From the NCBI GenBank assembly GCA_022614805.1, contig JAKEHY010000009.1:12489-76488 (forward strand): a DNA stretch of 64,000 nucleotides, given 5' to 3'. This DNA comes from Candidatus Zixiibacteriota bacterium. GTDB lineage: Bacteria > Zixibacteria > MSB-5A5 > DSPP01. Made by a program: the position numbers and the translations under genes. Positions 17,094 to 25,328 of this stretch are shown piece by piece (positions within the stretch are counted from its first letter, which is position 1; every line of letters begins with the position of its first letter). The notes below the pieces were generated by a model that saw nothing but the letters and a program-made list of their open reading frames with translations, searched no databases and had not been told where the DNA came from.

Positions 17094-18209
17094 CTAAACC
17101 CCCTTCGGCTCGGAAAATTCCTCCCAGCCCCGTTCGGCGGCGCCGGTGATGCCCCGCAGACGCAGGTCGAAATCGTCCGGGTTGGAGGCTTGAGCGAGCG
17201 CCTCCTCGTACGAAATGACGCCGGCCCGATAGAGCTTCATAATCGACTGGTCGAAGCTCTGCATGCCGTACTGCACGCCGCCGGACTGGATGAGTTCCAT
17301 AATGGCGCTGCTCTTGGTGGGATCGATAACCGCTTCCCGAATGGAGCCCGTATTAATCAGGATTTCAATGGCCGGCACCCGGCCCGGCCCATCGGAACGA
17401 GGCAGGAGGCGCTGGGAAATCACCGCCTTCAGCGTGCCCGCCAGCAAAAGCCGGATTTGCTGGTGCTGGTGGGGCGGGAAAAAGGAGATGATGCGCGAGA
17501 TGGTCTCGATGGCGTTCAAAGTATGCAGGGTGGTCAAAACCAGATGCCCGGTGTCGGCCGCCGTCAGGGCAATCGACATCGTATCGATGTCCCGAATCTC
17601 ACCGATGAGAATCACGTTGGGGTCCTGACGGAAAGCGTGCTTTAAGGCGGAGGCGAAAGTCTCCGTGTCCCCCCCCACTTCCCGCTGGGAGATAATCGAT
17701 TTTTTGTCCCGGTAGATGTACTCGATGGGATCTTCGATGGTCAAAATGTTTTCGCTGCGGGTGGAGTTGATTTCTTCAATCATGGCCGCCAGCGAGGTGG
17801 ACTTTCCGGAGCCGGTGGTGCCGGTGACCAAAATGATTCCGCGCCGGCTGTCGCACAGTTTCTTGATGGTTTCCGGCAGGTTCAGCTCTTCAAAAGAGGG
17901 AATGACGGCATTGACCACGCGGATGGCGATGCCCGAGGTGGAGCGCTGGCGGTAGATGTTGATGCGGAAACGCCCCATTTTGGCCACCGTCAAGGCCAGG
18001 TCCATTTCGTGCTTGGCGGCAAACTTTTCTTTCTGCTTTTCGGTCAGGATTTGCTCGATCATCTGGTCAACCGCTTCCTGATTAACGGGCTCGCTCTCCA
18101 GGGGCAAAAGCCGCCCGTCCACCCGGACGGTCGGCCGGATGCCGACCCGGACGTGCAAATCCGACCCCTTGCGGGTCAAAAGCTCGGTTAGCATCTGCTT
18201 TAAGGTCAT
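17094..18209 (-). CDS. pilT: Type IV pilus retraction ATPase PilT
   Basis: Hexameric ATPase at the cytoplasmic base of the pilus that drives filament retraction. At 371 residues it is near the family norm. Motifs: Asp box ILTIEDPIEY (155-164), Walker A GTTGSGKST (130-138), Walker B VILIGEIRD (199-207), His box GHLVLTTLHT (221-230), and a SIREAVIDP segment similar to the PilT AIRNLIRE region. The first 100 residues are the usual PAS-like N-domain (KGSDLHVRVG). It follows the secretin on the same strand but is separated from it by a terminator, so it probably has its own promoter. PilU cannot be excluded. Confidence 0.93.
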   Translation of the reverse strand: MTLKQMLTELLTRKGSDLHVRVGIRPTVRVDGRLLPLESEPVNQEAVDQMIEQILTEKQKEKFAAKHEMDLALTVAKMGRFRINIYRQRSTSGIAIRVVNAVIPSFEELNLPETIKKLCDSRRGIILVTGTTGSGKSTSLAAMIEEINSTRSENILTIEDPIEYIYRDKKSIISQREVGGDTETFASALKHAFRQDPNVILIGEIRDIDTMSIALTAADTGHLVLTTLHTLNAIETISRIISFFPPHQHQQIRLLLAGTLKAVISQRLLPRSDGPGRVPAIEILINTGSIREAVIDPTKSSAIMELIQSGGVQYGMQSFDQSIMKLYRAGVISYEEALAQASNPDDFDLRLRGITGAAERGWEEFSEPKGV

Positions 18210-18337
18210 TTCATCCTCGCGGCCGCACGTGAAGGCGCCCCTGCTTTTCCGACGTTCCGGTCAAAAGACCCCACATTCATTTATCGGCCTGAACGCAAAA
18301 GAATTGAACGGATGGCCACGAGCCGGTTTGAAAATCC

Positions 18338-18362
18338 AAAAAAAGCCCCGCTTGCGCGGGGC
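18338..18362 (-). terminator. Rho-independent terminator after the pilQ-like secretin
   Basis: Minus strand: GGCCCCGC-gcaa-GCGGGGCT then a run of seven T. It ends the pilMNOPQ-type operon before pilT. Confidence 0.88.
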
Positions 18363-18383
18363 CTTGAGGCGGCTGGATAACGG

Positions 18384-19703
18384 TTAATTTTTCCTTTCGG
18401 AGGTGTCCGGCAGCATGCCGGTCGGCTTGGCCTGCATGGTCTCCGTGTCCACGATGGTCGGGGTCACGAAAATGACCAGGTCCTTGTCCACCGTTTCCTT
18501 GCGGGTGTAGCGGAACAGATAGCCGAGCAGCGGGATATCCTTCAAAATCGGTATGCCGGTGTTGGTCTTACGCTCGTCCTTGGTGGTCAACCCGCCGATG
18601 ACTGCGGTTTGTCCGTTTTCCACCACCACATTGGTGACGGCGTTGGAGGTGTTGATGATGACCCCGTTCGGGTCGAACTGGTAGGAGCTTTTTTCCGGCC
18701 GAAGCTGCAACAAAATTTTGTTATGCTCGGTCACGTGGGGGATAACCTTCAAAACGGTTCCCACGTCGTAGAAGGTAATGACCGTATTGCCGGAGGCATC
18801 GAATTGCTTGATGGGGATTTTCTGCCCCACTTGAACGATCGCCTCCTTGTTGTCCACGGTGGTAATCTCCGGATGGGAAACGATTTTAATCTTTCCGTCC
18901 GTCGCCAAAGCCGTGATGCGGGCCTGCACATCCGGCCAAGCCACGCTGGAGGTTTTTAACTGCACGTCCGCAATCGGCGAGGAAGTCTGGTTCGCGTTCT
19001 GCTGAATGATGGCCTCTTCCAGGTCGGCTCCCGCCGAATTATCTTGCCAAGTAGCGCTCCAATTGATGCCCAACTCAAATAGATAGCGGTCCTCGATTTC
19101 AACCAGTTGGGTGGAGATTTTAATCTGCTTGGTCTCCAAATCCAGCTTGTGCACAAACTCCTCCACCCGGTCGATGTTTTTGGGGAGCTCGCTGACGATA
19201 AGCGAGTTGGTGCGCTGGTCAATTTCGACTTTACCCCGTTCGGACAGCATCGATTTGACCGCTTTCTGCATATCGGTGGCGGAGGCGTTGTAAACCGGAA
19301 TGATGCGGACCTCCAAAGGGGTCAGAAGTTTATGCTCGGCGATGCGCTTCGCATTTTCTGCCTGCTCGGTCAGATATTCCTTCATTGGAACGATGCGAAT
19401 GTAGCCCCGCTCTTCGACGGCCATCAAAGAATAGGTCTTGGTGATGATGTCCAAAGCCTGCTCCCAGGTCACGTCAGTAAGCGAAATGGTTACCTGACCG
19501 GTCACCAAAGGGCTGACCACGATGTTGATTTTCCCGCGGTCGGCCAGCATGGAGAAGACCGAGCGGACGTCGGCGTTCTGGAAAACCAAAGAACGCATCT
19601 TCTGGTTTTCCCCCTGCGGCCTCGCCGGCCCGGCCGAAAGCACCAAGAGAAGAAAGGCACCCAGAAGGAGCACCCTTTTATTGAGAACAGCACGCGTATT
19701 CAT
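18384..19703 (-). CDS. pilQ: Type IV pilus secretin, PilQ-type (cluster A)
   Basis: Outer-membrane secretin pore for the pilus. 439 residues: signal peptide (RVLLLGAFLLLVLSAGPA), an STN/N0-like domain at about 36-105 (INIVVSPLVTGQVTISL), one secretin N1 domain at about 115-190 (RTNSLIVSELPKNIDRVEEF), and the secretin beta-domain at about 195-425 with VVVENGQTAVIGGL, GIPILKDIPLLGYLF and DLVIFVTPTIV. It is shorter than typical PilQ because the N-terminal AMIN domains are absent; an AMIN domain is instead found on the upstream PilP-like protein. It is the last gene of the operon, 25 bases after that protein, and a terminator follows. Confidence 0.9.
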   Translation of the reverse strand: MNTRAVLNKRVLLLGAFLLLVLSAGPARPQGENQKMRSLVFQNADVRSVFSMLADRGKINIVVSPLVTGQVTISLTDVTWEQALDIITKTYSLMAVEERGYIRIVPMKEYLTEQAENAKRIAEHKLLTPLEVRIIPVYNASATDMQKAVKSMLSERGKVEIDQRTNSLIVSELPKNIDRVEEFVHKLDLETKQIKISTQLVEIEDRYLFELGINWSATWQDNSAGADLEEAIIQQNANQTSSPIADVQLKTSSVAWPDVQARITALATDGKIKIVSHPEITTVDNKEAIVQVGQKIPIKQFDASGNTVITFYDVGTVLKVIPHVTEHNKILLQLRPEKSSYQFDPNGVIINTSNAVTNVVVENGQTAVIGGLTTKDERKTNTGIPILKDIPLLGYLFRYTRKETVDKDLVIFVTPTIVDTETMQAKPTGMLPDTSERKN

Positions 19704-19728
19704 CAGCCACCTCTCTTTTTTCTATTTT

Positions 19729-21486
19729 CTATTCAATAGCTGCGAACTCCATCGCCACGGTCTTGGTCCAGCCGTATTCCGTGACCTGGAACAAAACTTT
19801 GTTTTCCGAAATGGAAACCATATATCCGTTGCGCACCCGTTCCCCCGGCCCGAGGATATAGCCGTTCCCTTCGCCGTCCTCAAAGACCGCCTTGTTCCCC
19901 GCCAGCGAGCGCATAATTCCCACCAGCCGCAACTGCTCGGCGGCCGGCACGGCCCGGCGTTTTTTGCCGGAGGCGTAACGGTCCCGGCCGGTCAAGGGGG
20001 AGAACGGGTCCCGCCGTCCCTCGGAATGGTAGCGAATCACCTTGCGCGAGGGGGAAACCTGCATAAAGGTAGCTCCCGGGAAAGCGAAGGCCGTGTCGTA
20101 CGGCTCTTCTTCCTCTTCATCCATAGCCGGCAGGTCGGTATCAATTTCGTCTATGTCGGCCACTTCGCCGGTATCGGTCAAACTGCGGGCCGGGTCCAGC
20201 GCTTTTTTTAACCGCTCTTGAAAACTTGACTGGCCCAATTTCCCGGCCGGAGCGGCAGTTTTCTGTCCGATCTCGGCTGGCTTAGAACCCGTCGGTTGGT
20301 CCGGTGCTCCCAGCTTGCCTAAAGCCTTTTTCAACTGTTCCCGAAACTTTTCCTGGTCAACCGTATCGGAGCTGCCGGGCGTTCCCGGTTTGGAAGAAAC
20401 AGCCGGGCTGCCGGCTGGTGCCGCGCCCGTTGATGGTTTGCCAGCCGTCGTTTTGGCCGACTGGGAGACGGCTGACGGTTTGGCTGTGCCGGTGGTGGCC
20501 GATGGAGCCGGCGGCGGGCCGCTCACGCTTGGCGTGGCCGCCGTGGAAGAAGGCTTGGGTGAGGCCGGAACTACGGTGGCCGTCTTGGCGGTCGAAGGCG
20601 TTTGTGAAGGCGCGGTGGCAGTAGACGAAGGAACCGGGCCGGCTGTCACCCTTGATTTTTCAGCCGGAGTTGAAGCCCCCGCAGTTGCGGCCGGTTTACC
20701 AGGAATCGGAGAAGAAGGCTTAATCACGATACCCGTCCCCCCGCTGGCTGGGGCCGGAGAAGGCCCCGCAGGAGGCATACTCTTGGCGGGCGTCGTTGTT
20801 CCCCTCGTCTCGACCTGACCGGGAGTTTCCACTGTTGGAACAGCGCTGTCTTTTTGCTGCCTGGCAACAGGAGCCGCAACCCTTACAGTACTTTTATCGG
20901 GAGCCGCTGTGGCGGGAGCAGTCGCACCGGCGGCCAACGGCTTTTTTTCGGTCGTCCCGACGGGCGCTGGGCTGGCGCCAGCGCCACTCGGCCTGGCAGC
21001 CGTATCGGCCGATTTAGGAATGGAACCATTTGTCCCCTTGGGAGTTGAAGGAACGGCAAAACCAGTTGTAGTCGTTGGACCCGCACCCGAAGCGGCTGGC
21101 AGCGGCGACGGGAGCATAAAATGGAGTTCCACCCCATCCGGCTTGGTGCTCCAACTGTAGGAGAGCCGTTCGGGGGTCTCAATCACCACCCGGGCTATTG
21201 GCGGATCGGTCTGGAATTGGGAAAATCGCACGCTCTTGATGCCCCGGTTGGCGGCCAGGTTTCCCAAAACCTGGGCAGTTTTATCCACCGTCACGCCGGG
21301 CAACTCTATAATCATCTTAAAATGGCCGGCTTCCCCCGCCCAGGAAGATTTAAACTCGTTGGGGCTGCCGGTGGTCAGCATAACCGCCCCGTTTTCGGAA
21401 ACGGAAACGGAGGAGAGCCGGCCGGCGGCCAGAGCCCTTCCGGCGAAAAGAGCGATTGCAAGCAAGAGGTAGGCGGTTTTCTTCAT
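19729..21486 (-). CDS. AMIN domain fused to PilP-like protein through a long Pro/Thr/Ser-rich linker
   Basis: 585 residues. Signal peptide at 1-20; an AMIN-type domain at about 22-120 (VMLTTGSPNEFKSSW, FKMIIELPGV, PPIARVVIETPER, VELHFML); a 250-residue low-complexity linker of Ala, Pro, Ser, Thr and Gly; a helical, charged stretch (EKFREQLKKALGKLGAP and a near-copy QERLKKALDP); then a PilP domain at about 490-585 (EGRRDPFSPLTGRDRY, LRLVGIMRSLAGNKAVFE, GYILGPGERV). PilP bridges PilNO to the secretin, and AMIN binds peptidoglycan. The operon position (between pilO and pilQ) is that of pilP. ATGA overlap with pilO. Confidence 0.85.
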   Translation of the reverse strand: MKKTAYLLLAIALFAGRALAAGRLSSVSVSENGAVMLTTGSPNEFKSSWAGEAGHFKMIIELPGVTVDKTAQVLGNLAANRGIKSVRFSQFQTDPPIARVVIETPERLSYSWSTKPDGVELHFMLPSPLPAASGAGPTTTTGFAVPSTPKGTNGSIPKSADTAARPSGAGASPAPVGTTEKKPLAAGATAPATAAPDKSTVRVAAPVARQQKDSAVPTVETPGQVETRGTTTPAKSMPPAGPSPAPASGGTGIVIKPSSPIPGKPAATAGASTPAEKSRVTAGPVPSSTATAPSQTPSTAKTATVVPASPKPSSTAATPSVSGPPPAPSATTGTAKPSAVSQSAKTTAGKPSTGAAPAGSPAVSSKPGTPGSSDTVDQEKFREQLKKALGKLGAPDQPTGSKPAEIGQKTAAPAGKLGQSSFQERLKKALDPARSLTDTGEVADIDEIDTDLPAMDEEEEEPYDTAFAFPGATFMQVSPSRKVIRYHSEGRRDPFSPLTGRDRYASGKKRRAVPAAEQLRLVGIMRSLAGNKAVFEDGEGNGYILGPGERVRNGYMVSISENKVLFQVTEYGWTKTVAMEFAAIE

Positions 21487-22076
21487 ATCGAGTCCAGGGC
21501 AATGGGTTGAAGTTTTTCCGATTCCTTCACGTAATAGGTGGTCAGTTTTAAATTGACGGTCACCGTTTCCTTTTTGGCGTCCCCTCCCGGATTCTGGCTG
21601 CCGGCCACCTGCAGGGAGGCAATGTTCACGATGAACGGAAAGTTGGCGATGGAGGCCAGAAAAGAACCGACGGAATGAAAGCTGCCGGTAACGGACAGGT
21701 CGAACTCGGCCGACTCGTAAAAGGTTTGCGGGAACGTCCCTTTCGGAACAATTTCGGAGACCGCCACCTGGTTGGATATTCCGGCCACGTGCAACTGGGA
21801 CAGAAGGGCCGGAACCTGCTTTTCGTTCGGCAACAAGAGCTCGATGGCCTGGTATTTCTTGAACAATTCCTGATACTCCTTTTTCAAGGCCTCGGAGGTT
21901 TTGGCCTTCATCTCCACGTTTTTCAGATTGGAGAGAATTCGCTCGTACTCGCTCTGGGTCTGCGAAAGCTTGGAATTGAAACTGGAAAAAACCCGGGTGT
22001 ACCAGAAATACACCCCCAGAAAGGCCACAAGCCCCACCAGGATGTAGCGCTGATTTTTCGGGTCCTTCAAATCCAT
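21483..22076 (-). CDS. pilO: Type IV pilus inner-membrane alignment protein PilO
   Basis: 197 residues: a short cytoplasmic start, one transmembrane helix at about 12-28 (LVGLVAFLGVYFWYTRV), a coiled coil at about 32-75, and the periplasmic alpha/beta domain (LLSQLHVAGISNQVAVSEI, FYESAEFDLSVTGSFHSVGSFL) typical of PilO. It pairs with PilN in the inner-membrane complex that links PilM to the secretin. It lies 10 bases after pilN and overlaps the next gene by four bases. Confidence 0.92.
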   Translation of the reverse strand: MDLKDPKNQRYILVGLVAFLGVYFWYTRVFSSFNSKLSQTQSEYERILSNLKNVEMKAKTSEALKKEYQELFKKYQAIELLLPNEKQVPALLSQLHVAGISNQVAVSEIVPKGTFPQTFYESAEFDLSVTGSFHSVGSFLASIANFPFIVNIASLQVAGSQNPGGDAKKETVTVNLKLTTYYVKESEKLQPIALDSI

Positions 22077-22086
22077 GGCGGCCCTC

Positions 22087-22785
22087 CTACGGCTGCTGGG
22101 CGTCCCCCAGGCGAATCGGTTTCTGCCCCTCGGTTTCGGTCGGGGCCTCTTCCGGCACCATCGTCAAATCACAGGTCAACTGAAAATTGTACAGCCGCGA
22201 ATTCTCCATCTTTTGCTCTTTGGCGAACGAGAGCTCGATGTTTTGGATGAACGGCGATTTTTTCATCTGGATCATAAAGGTTGCCAGACTGTTCAAGGAA
22301 TAGGAGAACCCTTCAATCACCGTTTTGGCGCCGCTGGAAGCCGCCGGCTGGGCCGGGCCGCCAGCTGTGGTTCCGCCCCGCGGCGGTGCCGAGGCTGCGG
22401 CGGCGGCTCCGCTCGTTCCTTCCCGAAAGTTGGACAGCCAGAGGTATTCCGGGACCCGCCCGGACAGGTCTTCCAGGAAGCGCACATAGGCGGAACGGTT
22501 CCGGTCCAGCCCCTCAATGGCCTCCATCCGCTCCAGAATTTTCCCCTTCAACGCGGTCAAAGCATCCACCAGCTGGATATCCTTCTGCATTTTGGCTTCG
22601 CGGGCCCTGGCTTCGGCGATTTTTTTCTGGATGTTGGCGATGCGCATCTTTTGCATCACCGTGAGGCCGGCCAAAACGGCCGCCAGTCCGGCTATTCCCG
22701 CCAGGAGGTACGTGGCCCCCTTGGGGAGGGCAATCCGGCCGGTGCGGCGCTGCAATTCTTTGGGAAGCAGATTTATTTCTATCAT
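22087..22785 (-). CDS. pilN: Type IV pilus inner-membrane alignment protein PilN
   Basis: 232 residues. The first residues MIEINLLPKEL are the conserved PilM-binding cytoplasmic INLLP motif. A transmembrane helix lies at about 26-46 and a coiled coil at about 48-85. The periplasmic domain at about 90-215 (VRFLEDLSGRVPEYLWLSNF, VIEGFSYSLNSLATFMIQM) is the usual PilN fold, interrupted by an Ala/Pro/Gly-rich stretch (AAAAASAPPRGGTTAGGPAQ) that is longer than normal. One base separates it from the pilM stop. Confidence 0.93.
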   Translation of the reverse strand: MIEINLLPKELQRRTGRIALPKGATYLLAGIAGLAAVLAGLTVMQKMRIANIQKKIAEARAREAKMQKDIQLVDALTALKGKILERMEAIEGLDRNRSAYVRFLEDLSGRVPEYLWLSNFREGTSGAAAAASAPPRGGTTAGGPAQPAASSGAKTVIEGFSYSLNSLATFMIQMKKSPFIQNIELSFAKEQKMENSRLYNFQLTCDLTMVPEEAPTETEGQKPIRLGDAQQP

Positions 22786-22786
22786 T

Positions 22787-23839
22787 TCACTTCACCTTCC
22801 TGGCCGCCAGTCCAATTGGTACGGTCAGAAGCGGGGCAATCCGTTCCAGCTCCAGCTGCCGGTATTCGTCCGGGTCGTAATCGATGTTGCGCAGGGGATT
22901 GACGATGTCCACGGGAATGGAAAGCTTGGCCTGCATAAACTCCGGCAAAAACGGCACCAAGGCCCCCCCGCCGGACAGAAAAATCCAATCGACCTGCTCC
23001 GCCCGGGCCGAGGACTTGAAGTAGGAGAAGGCCACCTCAATGCCGGAAAACAGCTCTTCCGAGGCGGAAACGACGGTCGCCTTGAGCATATCCTGGTCCA
23101 GGCTCGTTTCCAGTTCCCCCCGCATCGCCTTGGTGGCCAGTTCGTGGTTCAGGCGGAATTCCTTCTGGATGGTGTCGTAAATCAAGCGGGTGCCGGCGGC
23201 CACGTCGCGCGTGGAATGGTACAGCTTGTCTTTGACGAAAACGACGTTGGTCGTGTCGAAACCGATGTTGACCAAAGCCAAAACCCGGTTCGGGTCGATG
23301 TCGTAATTGATTTCATAGGCGTTCAAAACGGCGAAGGCATCCGTGTCGATGATGACCGGGCGCAGGCCGGTGTCGTTCAACAAATCCAGGTAGTTCTTCA
23401 AAAACTCCTGCCGGGCCGCCACCAACAGTACGTCCATTTTGCCGGTCTCTTCGCTCGTACTTATAATGTGGTAATCCAAGGTCACGTCTTCCACGTCGAA
23501 GGGGCTGCGCTGCTCGGCCTCGAACAAAATCGCCTGCTCGGCCTCGCTTCCGGATTTCTTGTCGATGGAGATTTTATCCGTGATCACCCCGTGGCCGGAA
23601 ATGGAGATGACCACATCCTTGGTTTTTGGGTTCACCTGGTCCACCAGGCTCTGGATGTTGAAAATCAACGTGTCCCGGTCCTTGATTTCGTCGGCCACCA
23701 AGGCTTCCGCCGGAACTTCCTTGACCCCCAGGCCGCGCAAAATATAGCCGTCCGATTTCTTTTCGAGCTGAACCATCTTGATGGAGCTGGCCCCGATGTC
23801 CAGTCCGGTGGTGATTTTCGGTTTGCGCAATAGGTTCAT
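22787..23839 (-). CDS. pilM: Type IV pilus assembly actin-like ATPase PilM
   Basis: 350 residues, FtsA/actin-like. The phosphate-1 motif GLDIGASSIKMVQL lies at about 11-24, and the second glycine-rich motif IFLSGGGALVPFLPEFM near 285-301. PilM sits on the cytoplasmic side and binds the INLLP tail of PilN. The ATG at 23839 is preceded by GGGGGAA; the longer frame upstream would translate a palindrome in the leader and is rejected. It is the first gene of the cluster A operon (pilM-N-O-P-Q). Confidence 0.94.
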   Translation of the reverse strand: MNLLRKPKITTGLDIGASSIKMVQLEKKSDGYILRGLGVKEVPAEALVADEIKDRDTLIFNIQSLVDQVNPKTKDVVISISGHGVITDKISIDKKSGSEAEQAILFEAEQRSPFDVEDVTLDYHIISTSEETGKMDVLLVAARQEFLKNYLDLLNDTGLRPVIIDTDAFAVLNAYEINYDIDPNRVLALVNIGFDTTNVVFVKDKLYHSTRDVAAGTRLIYDTIQKEFRLNHELATKAMRGELETSLDQDMLKATVVSASEELFSGIEVAFSYFKSSARAEQVDWIFLSGGGALVPFLPEFMQAKLSIPVDIVNPLRNIDYDPDEYRQLELERIAPLLTVPIGLAARKVK

Positions 23840-23853
23840 CGTTTTCCCCCTGT

Positions 23854-23893
23854 CTTTCCCGACGTATCGGGAAAGGACCACACTTTTATTATC
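23854..23893 (-). promoter_or_regulatory. Promoter and palindrome ahead of pilM
   Basis: A perfect inverted repeat with 9-base arms, CTTTCCCGA-cgta-TCGGGAAAG (23854-23875), stands 15 bases upstream of the pilM ATG. Just upstream on the minus strand is GATAAT (23888-23893), a good -10 box, which would put the transcript start within a few bases of the palindrome. No clear -35 is seen. The palindrome may be an operator or a 5' mRNA hairpin. Confidence 0.5.
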
Positions 23894-23934
23894 GACTCCC
23901 CCCCAAAAATATTAACCCCCTTTTGGCCAGCCGG

Positions 23935-24417
23935 TTAGTCCGTAAGCTTCACCCGGCCGGTGGAGGCCAGGACATCGATGGTGTAGGTGAAACCGCCGGA
24001 GGCCGGCAGAATCTGCAAATTTCCCGAAGAGGAAGCGCTGCCGTCGGTTTTGAAAACCACCGTGGAATTGGTAAAAGTATTGCCGCCGTAGTTCACCTTG
24101 GCCGTCAAGGTATCCCGGCCCACGATCGAATCCCCCACCTCAAACTGGTAGTTGCCGGGGTTCGCCTTGTCCTTGAAAAAAAGGTAGCGCCGGTTGGCGG
24201 CATCAAAAAAAACCCCGTACTGCACCCGTTCGGAAATCGCCTTGGAGCGGGCCTGCCGCAAAGTCGAGACGACGTTGCGGGCTTTGCTTTTCGCTTCCAT
24301 CTTGGAGGCGAAGTTCAAAAAACTCGGCACGGCCAAAGCCGCCATCACGCCGATGATCACGGCCACGATCACCAGTTCCATCATCGTGACGCCGGTCTGC
24401 TTTTTCCAGTTTTTCAT
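23935..24417 (-). CDS. GspH/FimT-type pseudopilin
   Basis: 160 residues. The prepilin signal is QTG^VTMMELVIVAVIIGVM with Gly9 before the cleavage site and Glu at +5; the rest of the N-terminal helix is hydrophobic. The later sequence (ARNVVSTLRQARSKAISERV, VVFKTDGSASSSGNLQIL) is the GspH/FimT pattern of minor pseudopilins that prime filament assembly. A prepilin peptidase would cleave it, but none is in the window. The ATG at 24417 overlaps the stop of a small upstream frame (ATGA) and has GGGGGAG before it. It is 95 bases upstream of pilM. Confidence 0.88.
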   Translation of the reverse strand: MKNWKKQTGVTMMELVIVAVIIGVMAALAVPSFLNFASKMEAKSKARNVVSTLRQARSKAISERVQYGVFFDAANRRYLFFKDKANPGNYQFEVGDSIVGRDTLTAKVNYGGNTFTNSTVVFKTDGSASSSGNLQILPASGGFTYTIDVLASTGRVKLTD

Positions 24418-24653
24418 AGCTCCCCCTTTAATATCGGATTTATTTCCCCTTTTTGAACCCAGCGTCTTTTGCCGTGGATGATTAAAACCTTCATCCCGTT
24501 CGGCGCCCACCTGGACTTCTGCTGCTCCAGCCGGGTTTCGCGGCTTTCCGAGAGCCCCGCAGCCGGCGGAAAGGATTTTTGCAGCCCGGCTGGCGGCTGA
24601 ACAAAACCGGCGACGAGCGCCAACAGCGCGGCCAGGCCGAATTTTTTCAACAT
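24414..24653 (-). CDS. Small putative secreted protein between two prepilin genes
   Basis: A 79-residue frame that starts with a signal-peptide-like segment (MLKKFGLAALLALVAGFVQPPAG) and continues with a short basic region rich in Lys/Arg/Gln. It starts 13 bases after the PilV-like gene and its stop overlaps the pseudopilin start by four bases (ATGA), so translational coupling is plausible. A weak AGGA lies about 10 bases upstream of the ATG. No family is recognised. It may be a real minor pilus component or a spacer with a chance frame. Confidence 0.45.
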   Translation of the reverse strand: MLKKFGLAALLALVAGFVQPPAGLQKSFPPAAGLSESRETRLEQQKSRWAPNGMKVLIIHGKRRWVQKGEINPILKGEL

Positions 24654-24666
24654 ACATCTTCACGTC

Positions 24667-25059
24667 CTAAATCGTCTTGTAGGTGTAGTAATCGACCGAG
24701 CGCGCCATCCCCTTTTTGTCCGTCCAGGAAATGGTGACCTTAATGCGATACACGCCGACCGGGACGGAACCATCCGTGGAGGTGTCATCCACCCGCACGG
24801 TCCGGTCATAGATGCCGTCGATGCCGTTGGTCGTTTCCGTGTAGGGCATCGCGGCAAAAAAAGTATTGGGCAGGGGCTTTAACTGCTCAATCCGGTCCTG
24901 GGCCACGGCGGTGGCCCGGGTCAAGTCCTGGGAATAGGTGTTGGAGTAAATGGACATGACCATCAACGGGGCCAGCCCCAAAATGCCGACCGCCAGAATG
25001 ACCATTGAAATCATCACTTCTATAAGCGTAAACCCCTTGTCGTTTTTTCGTATTTTCAT
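24667..25059 (-). CDS. PilV-like minor prepilin
   Basis: 130 residues. The prepilin signal is DKG^FTLIEVMISMVILAVGILG with Gly9 and Glu at +5; the VxxMVILAVGILGLAPL helix is characteristic of PilV/GspI-type minor pilins. TRATAVAQDRIEQLKPLP follows, also seen in PilV. It opens the minor-pilin group that precedes pilM and has AGGAAAGG before the ATG. It probably forms part of the pilus initiation complex with the GspH-type protein. Confidence 0.87.
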   Translation of the reverse strand: MKIRKNDKGFTLIEVMISMVILAVGILGLAPLMVMSIYSNTYSQDLTRATAVAQDRIEQLKPLPNTFFAAMPYTETTNGIDGIYDRTVRVDDTSTDGSVPVGVYRIKVTISWTDKKGMARSVDYYTYKTI

Positions 25060-25283
25060 GTCCTTTCCTCTCTTTTTCTTTAGAACCGAAAGGCCCCTTT
25101 GAACCTAACCGGCCTGCTGTAATCGATTGCAAAGCGGCTGCCAAGCCCTCCTCTATTTTCTCGGCAGGAAGTACCGGAAGGATAAGCGGTTACGGAAGAG
25201 CAATTGGGGCTTTTCCTGCCCCTTCAAAAATCGGGCCAAAAATTTCGCCCCCTCCCAAGGGGGTATGGGAATGCGCCCATACG

Positions 25284-25305
25284 AAAAAGGCGGCTTCTCG
25301 CCGCC
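25284..25305 (-). terminator. Rho-independent terminator after the response regulator
   Basis: Minus strand: GGCGGCGAGAAGCCGCC then TTTTTCG. It lies 24 bases after the stop codon of the gene ending at 25329. Confidence 0.75.
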
Positions 25306-25328
25306 CCCCCCCCACCTCGCACGGGTGC

